Below are positions 60,891 through 64,000 of a DNA stretch of 64,000 nucleotides, in pieces. Positions within the stretch are counted from its first letter, which is position 1. Each line of letters opens with the position of its first letter. Location: NCBI GenBank assembly GCA_024741835.1, contig JAENRP010000089.1, positions 1 to 64,000 on the forward strand. Reading direction: 5' to 3'. The position numbers and the translations under genes were made by a program. The stretch is from Diplocarpon mali. Its lineage: Eukaryota; Ascomycota; Leotiomycetes; Helotiales; Drepanopezizaceae. The notes beneath the pieces are model-generated. The model was not told where the DNA came from. It saw only the letters and a list, made by a program, of their open reading frames with translations, and ran no database searches.

Positions 60891-62880
60891 CCGGGCGTCA
60901 CCCATAGCCACGTGATCGAAAGGATGAGCGCTTGGGAACACATGGCGGGATATTTGAATGGAGAAGATCAATAAAAACAACGTGAATAATGCTTCGATTG
61001 GAGGATTGGGCTCTGGGCCGGGCTGGAGGTACAGTATTGCATAACGAAGGAGTGTAATATAATTGTAGTTCGCAGAACCAGGAACAAACACGCAAAGGCA
61101 GCAGAAAAGCTGGAGTCGATATAGATATATAAAGATTGCAGTAAACTGACGCAACTCAACTGCTGCAGAGCTGCAGAAACGGCTTATTCTATGGTGAAAA
61201 CTGTACAAAGATGTGTAGCCCTTCCTTCTATCTTACCGGTCCTCAGCTTGCTGACCAAACTGCCCCGGCTGCTTTCCTGTTCTCCGGATTATAACGAGTT
61301 GTGCTGGGATTTAAAATACTTGGCTCCACCGAGAGAGTCAATCCACACAAACAAACTGATAGAATCAAAAGGTGTAAATACTGAGTTCTATGGAGCTGCA
61401 GGAGCTATATACAAGGTACGATTACATAAGCACGATCCTTGTATATTCCAACACAAACTACAGCAAGCGCTATGCTGGTCCGTCGTCCGATGTATCTTAC
61501 CGTAGCGCTCTCCATCTGATCATTTTGGCGGGATTGGCGTGGGCTTTGATATTGACAGAATTTAAAGGTATAGAGTCTCAGTTTCATGGAGCTGCAGGAG
61601 TATATATACAAGGTATGCTTACGTAAGCCTTAATCTCCAATCCTTGTATATTCTAACAGATATCAACAATCGAGTCTCGCTAAGGAGCCTGTGAAAGAAG
61701 CGGCGTACATATCGCATCGGATGACGCTAATTCATCTGTAATTCATCATGCATGCAGGAAAATCTTTCACTTGAAGCGTCAGAGATACTAAGTGGTTCCT
61801 TGCAGAACTGTTGAAATAAGCTCGCCTAGTCCAAACCACGCAAGTTGACCATTCCTCTGCTGTATCTGCCCAGCTGGAGACCTAGTTGGCTCCCTATCGA
61901 TGCCTCAATAAGACCATTAAGCCCTAAAGAGACTTGCGATCTCGACTTCTGAGGTTAGTTATCCCGATTTCGGTCGTCTTGGTGGTGAGGAATGCCGACG
62001 CAAACGCTGACTTCCAGTTGAATGACGGATGAGCAGTTGACGCAAACGATTCGACCTTGCGGAATATACCCGATCTATCACCGCAAATCAAGTCGGCTTG
62101 CAGTCAAATGCTTCCGTGTAAGTAGAACAATGCCATCGTGTTTGTAGTTGCCGGACGTGACCGCATCTCGCCCCGCAAACATAGCTCTCCTGGGTGGCTT
62201 GAGGCGGTTCCCCTGTGCGGGATACAATGGCAAGATCTTGGCCCGATTCGCAGTGGAAGCAAAGATCTGATATCATACACCCTCCTAAATTCATAGGCTT
62301 TGATGCTTGTAAGGGCAGCAATGGCTTTGCTTCTGGGCTGTGACGCCGCCCAGGGTCAGTGCCATACATCGGAGTTGGCTACGCGAAAAGCATTACCAAT
62401 GAGCTTAGCAAGAGCAACGTTTATAAAATATCCAGCATGCATACCGCAAAGTTCGCAGAGAGGAATCATAGGCAAAGCAAGAATTACATGGTACCTTGAA
62501 ATCATGGAAATGAAATCTTGATGCAAACTCCAGCAGCGATAGCGAGGTCAAAAGAGGAATAGGTGAGGGGATAGCATGGAACTAAATCTGATAGCAGAGT
62601 TATTTTTCAAGGTCTGATTTGGAGGCTCCAAGAAAGACAGGGAAAGTTGAACAGTAGCAGCAGTACTTAGTCGTTCCCACAACTTTTAAAGGAGGCAAGG
62701 CTGAAGTAATTTTGGCTTGGCGCGGCTTGCTCATCAACCTTAGCTGGCAGAGTACATATCACCTTAACCTCTAGAGTGACAACCTCATCCACGCCGCTGA
62801 TCCAAGCTACAGCGATGATCTCTCCTTCCAACCTCATGGATCGTTAGACCAGAGACGCCCTCGGGCCCACGCATTTTGCT
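60891..62880. other. Intergenic with direct repeats
   Basis: No gene is supported. ORFs at 60888-61208, 61191-61626, 62088-62369 and 62300-62521 have no recognisable domains. It contains the direct repeat pair listed separately and, at its right end, the promoter of the ZZ/EF-hand gene. Confidence 0.45.
61361..61662. repeat. Pair of imperfect direct repeats, about 95-100 bp each
   Basis: Copy 1 spans about 61361-61455 and copy 2 about 61558-61662. Shared words include TGGAGCTGCAGGAG (61391 and 61587), ATACAAGGTA, a TTACRTAAGC block, and CCTTGTATATTC (61437 and 61642). The offset is 196 bp at the left and 205 bp at the right, so copy 2 carries small insertions. No open frame or terminal inverted repeat accounts for them. 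They could be solo repeats of an element or a local duplication. Confidence 0.7.
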
Positions 62881-64000
62881 ATGTCCGCCTCTTCTTCCGC
62901 AGCCTCGAGCACGCTCACGAGGTCGCGTCTGGTAGTCTTCGGAGCTGCCACCTTCGCGACCGCGACTGCTGTGTATTTCTGGTATAGAAGCGTAGCAGAG
63001 CAACCAGTGATAGATGTGGATGGTACTGGACTGCACCGAAGCAACGCTGTTCACCGACGACGGCGGCGGAACACAACGAACGAAAACGCGTCTGGGCTCG
63101 ATGGCCGAGGGGTCACCGGAGAAGATGCTGCTGAGAACGACGCAGAAGGAACTTTGGTCCCTCCAAGACTTCCCAGGACTCTGACGGATGGAGAGACTGT
63201 GATAGATGACCAGGCTTTTGCTGAGGAGTATGGGTGGACGAATCTTCCACATACGTACCAGCGCAATGGGCAGAATATTGTGCAGCTGTTGTTCCGCGTT
63301 TCGGAGGATGCTACGAGACGAAACGCATATGTTCATCGGGGATGCGCCTGTAACAGCTGCAACGTGCTGCCGATCAGGGGCATACGATACCGCTGCGCTA
63401 ATTGTGCTGATTACGATCTCTGCGAGGGTTGCGAATCGCAAGGGCTGCATACCAAGACACACATCTTTTACAAGATCAGAGTTCCAGCTTCCTCCTTTGG
63501 CCCTCGGCACATACAACCAGTCTGGTATTCCGGGGACCCGGATTCCGTTATGAGGGTATTACCCAAGGAGATTACTACCAAGCTCTCAAGAGAGACTGGT
63601 TATGAGAGAGCCGAGTTGGACGCATACTGGGAGCAGTGGACTTTCTTGGCGAACACGGAATGGAGAGATGATCCGGATGATATAGGGCTTGCTATGGACC
63701 GGAGGACGTTCGAACGATGTCTGGTTCCGACGGGAGGGTTGAAAAACACAGCTCCGAGTCTCATATTTGACCGAATGTTCGCTTTCTACGACACGAACAA
63801 AGATGACCTGATTGGGTTCTCAGAATTCCTGCATGCACTTGCATACCGGAAGAAGAAAGAAAAATGGAAGCGGATATTCGATGGCTACGACATAAATGGA
63901 GACGGCTATGTTGACAGGAAGGACTTTCTCCGAGTGTTCCGCTCGTATTATGTTCTGCATCGTCAGATACACCGAAACATGGTCGAAGGTGTCGAGGAAC
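62881..64000 (+). CDS. ZZ zinc-finger, EF-hand membrane protein (3' end beyond the window)
   Basis: An open frame runs from ATG 62881 to the window edge, 373 residues and unfinished. A hydrophobic segment at residues 17-34 (VVFGAATFATATAVYFWY) near the N-terminus suggests a membrane anchor, followed by a basic stretch. A ZZ-type zinc finger lies at about 151-197 (CACNSC ... RYRCANCADYDLCEGC ... H-x3-H). Two canonical EF-hand loops follow at 304-315 (DTNKDDLIGFSE) and 337-348 (DINGDGYVDRKD), both with the acidic positions for calcium. The combination matches uncharacterised ascomycete EF-hand proteins with a ZZ domain; function is unknown, though calcium-dependent signalling is plausible. No intron is seen in this part. 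Met 62881 is chosen because it gives the membrane segment and no earlier in-frame start is supported. Confidence 0.85.
   Translation, partial: MSASSSAASSTLTRSRLVVFGAATFATATAVYFWYRSVAEQPVIDVDGTGLHRSNAVHRRRRRNTTNENASGLDGRGVTGEDAAENDAEGTLVPPRLPRTLTDGETVIDDQAFAEEYGWTNLPHTYQRNGQNIVQLLFRVSEDATRRNAYVHRGCACNSCNVLPIRGIRYRCANCADYDLCEGCESQGLHTKTHIFYKIRVPASSFGPRHIQPVWYSGDPDSVMRVLPKEITTKLSRETGYERAELDAYWEQWTFLANTEWRDDPDDIGLAMDRRTFERCLVPTGGLKNTAPSLIFDRMFAFYDTNKDDLIGFSEFLHALAYRKKKEKWKRIFDGYDINGDGYVDRKDFLRVFRSYYVLHRQIHRNMVEGVEE

Overview
The window is nuclear DNA of a filamentous ascomycete (Pezizomycotina). Genes carry short 45-180 nt spliceosomal introns with GTRNGT donors and CTRAC-type branch points. The recognisable proteins look like the Pezizomycotina versions of their families, and several decayed genes carry TAG/TGA/TAA codons of the kind left by C-to-T mutation such as RIP. 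A class such as Leotiomycetes is possible but cannot be fixed from the sequence alone.

Layout. 1-3.5 kb: a secreted type-B carboxylesterase (+). 3.5-7.5 kb: no intact gene, a TA-rich RIP-like block and a decayed exon. 7.5-9.8 kb: an Nrp1/ARP-type RNA-binding protein (-). 9.8-18.8 kb: a gene desert with one decayed intron-containing gene and one doubtful ORF. 18.8-40.5 kb: a dense housekeeping core with VPS54 (GARP tether, -), MCM5 (replicative helicase, +), a CTK1/CDK12-type kinase with an RS-rich N-terminus (-), a decayed gene, an F-box-like protein (-), HAT2/RBAP48 (-) and XRN1 (+). 40.5-51 kb: an accessory stretch with an internally deleted MFS transporter, a decayed fungal transcription-factor gene, one intact membrane protein of unknown role and repeats. 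51-57.7 kb: farnesyl diphosphate synthase (-), APC/C subunit CDC23/APC8 (+), a small unknown gene (-) and CutC (+). 57.7-62.8 kb: accessory DNA with two decayed small secreted-protein genes and a pair of direct repeats. 62.9 kb to the edge: the 5' part of a ZZ-finger/EF-hand membrane protein (+).

The housekeeping genes serve replication, cell-cycle control, transcription elongation, chromatin assembly, mRNA decay, Golgi retrieval and isoprenoid synthesis. They form no operon-like unit, but two divergent pairs (VPS54/MCM5 and HAT2/XRN1) share short promoters with conspicuous CG-rich elements. I see no intact biosynthetic cluster, no defence system, no CRISPR array, no tRNA and no complete transposon. 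The most unusual content is the set of six or seven freshly broken genes in the accessory segments, and the orphan coding relics among them that I cannot assign to a family.
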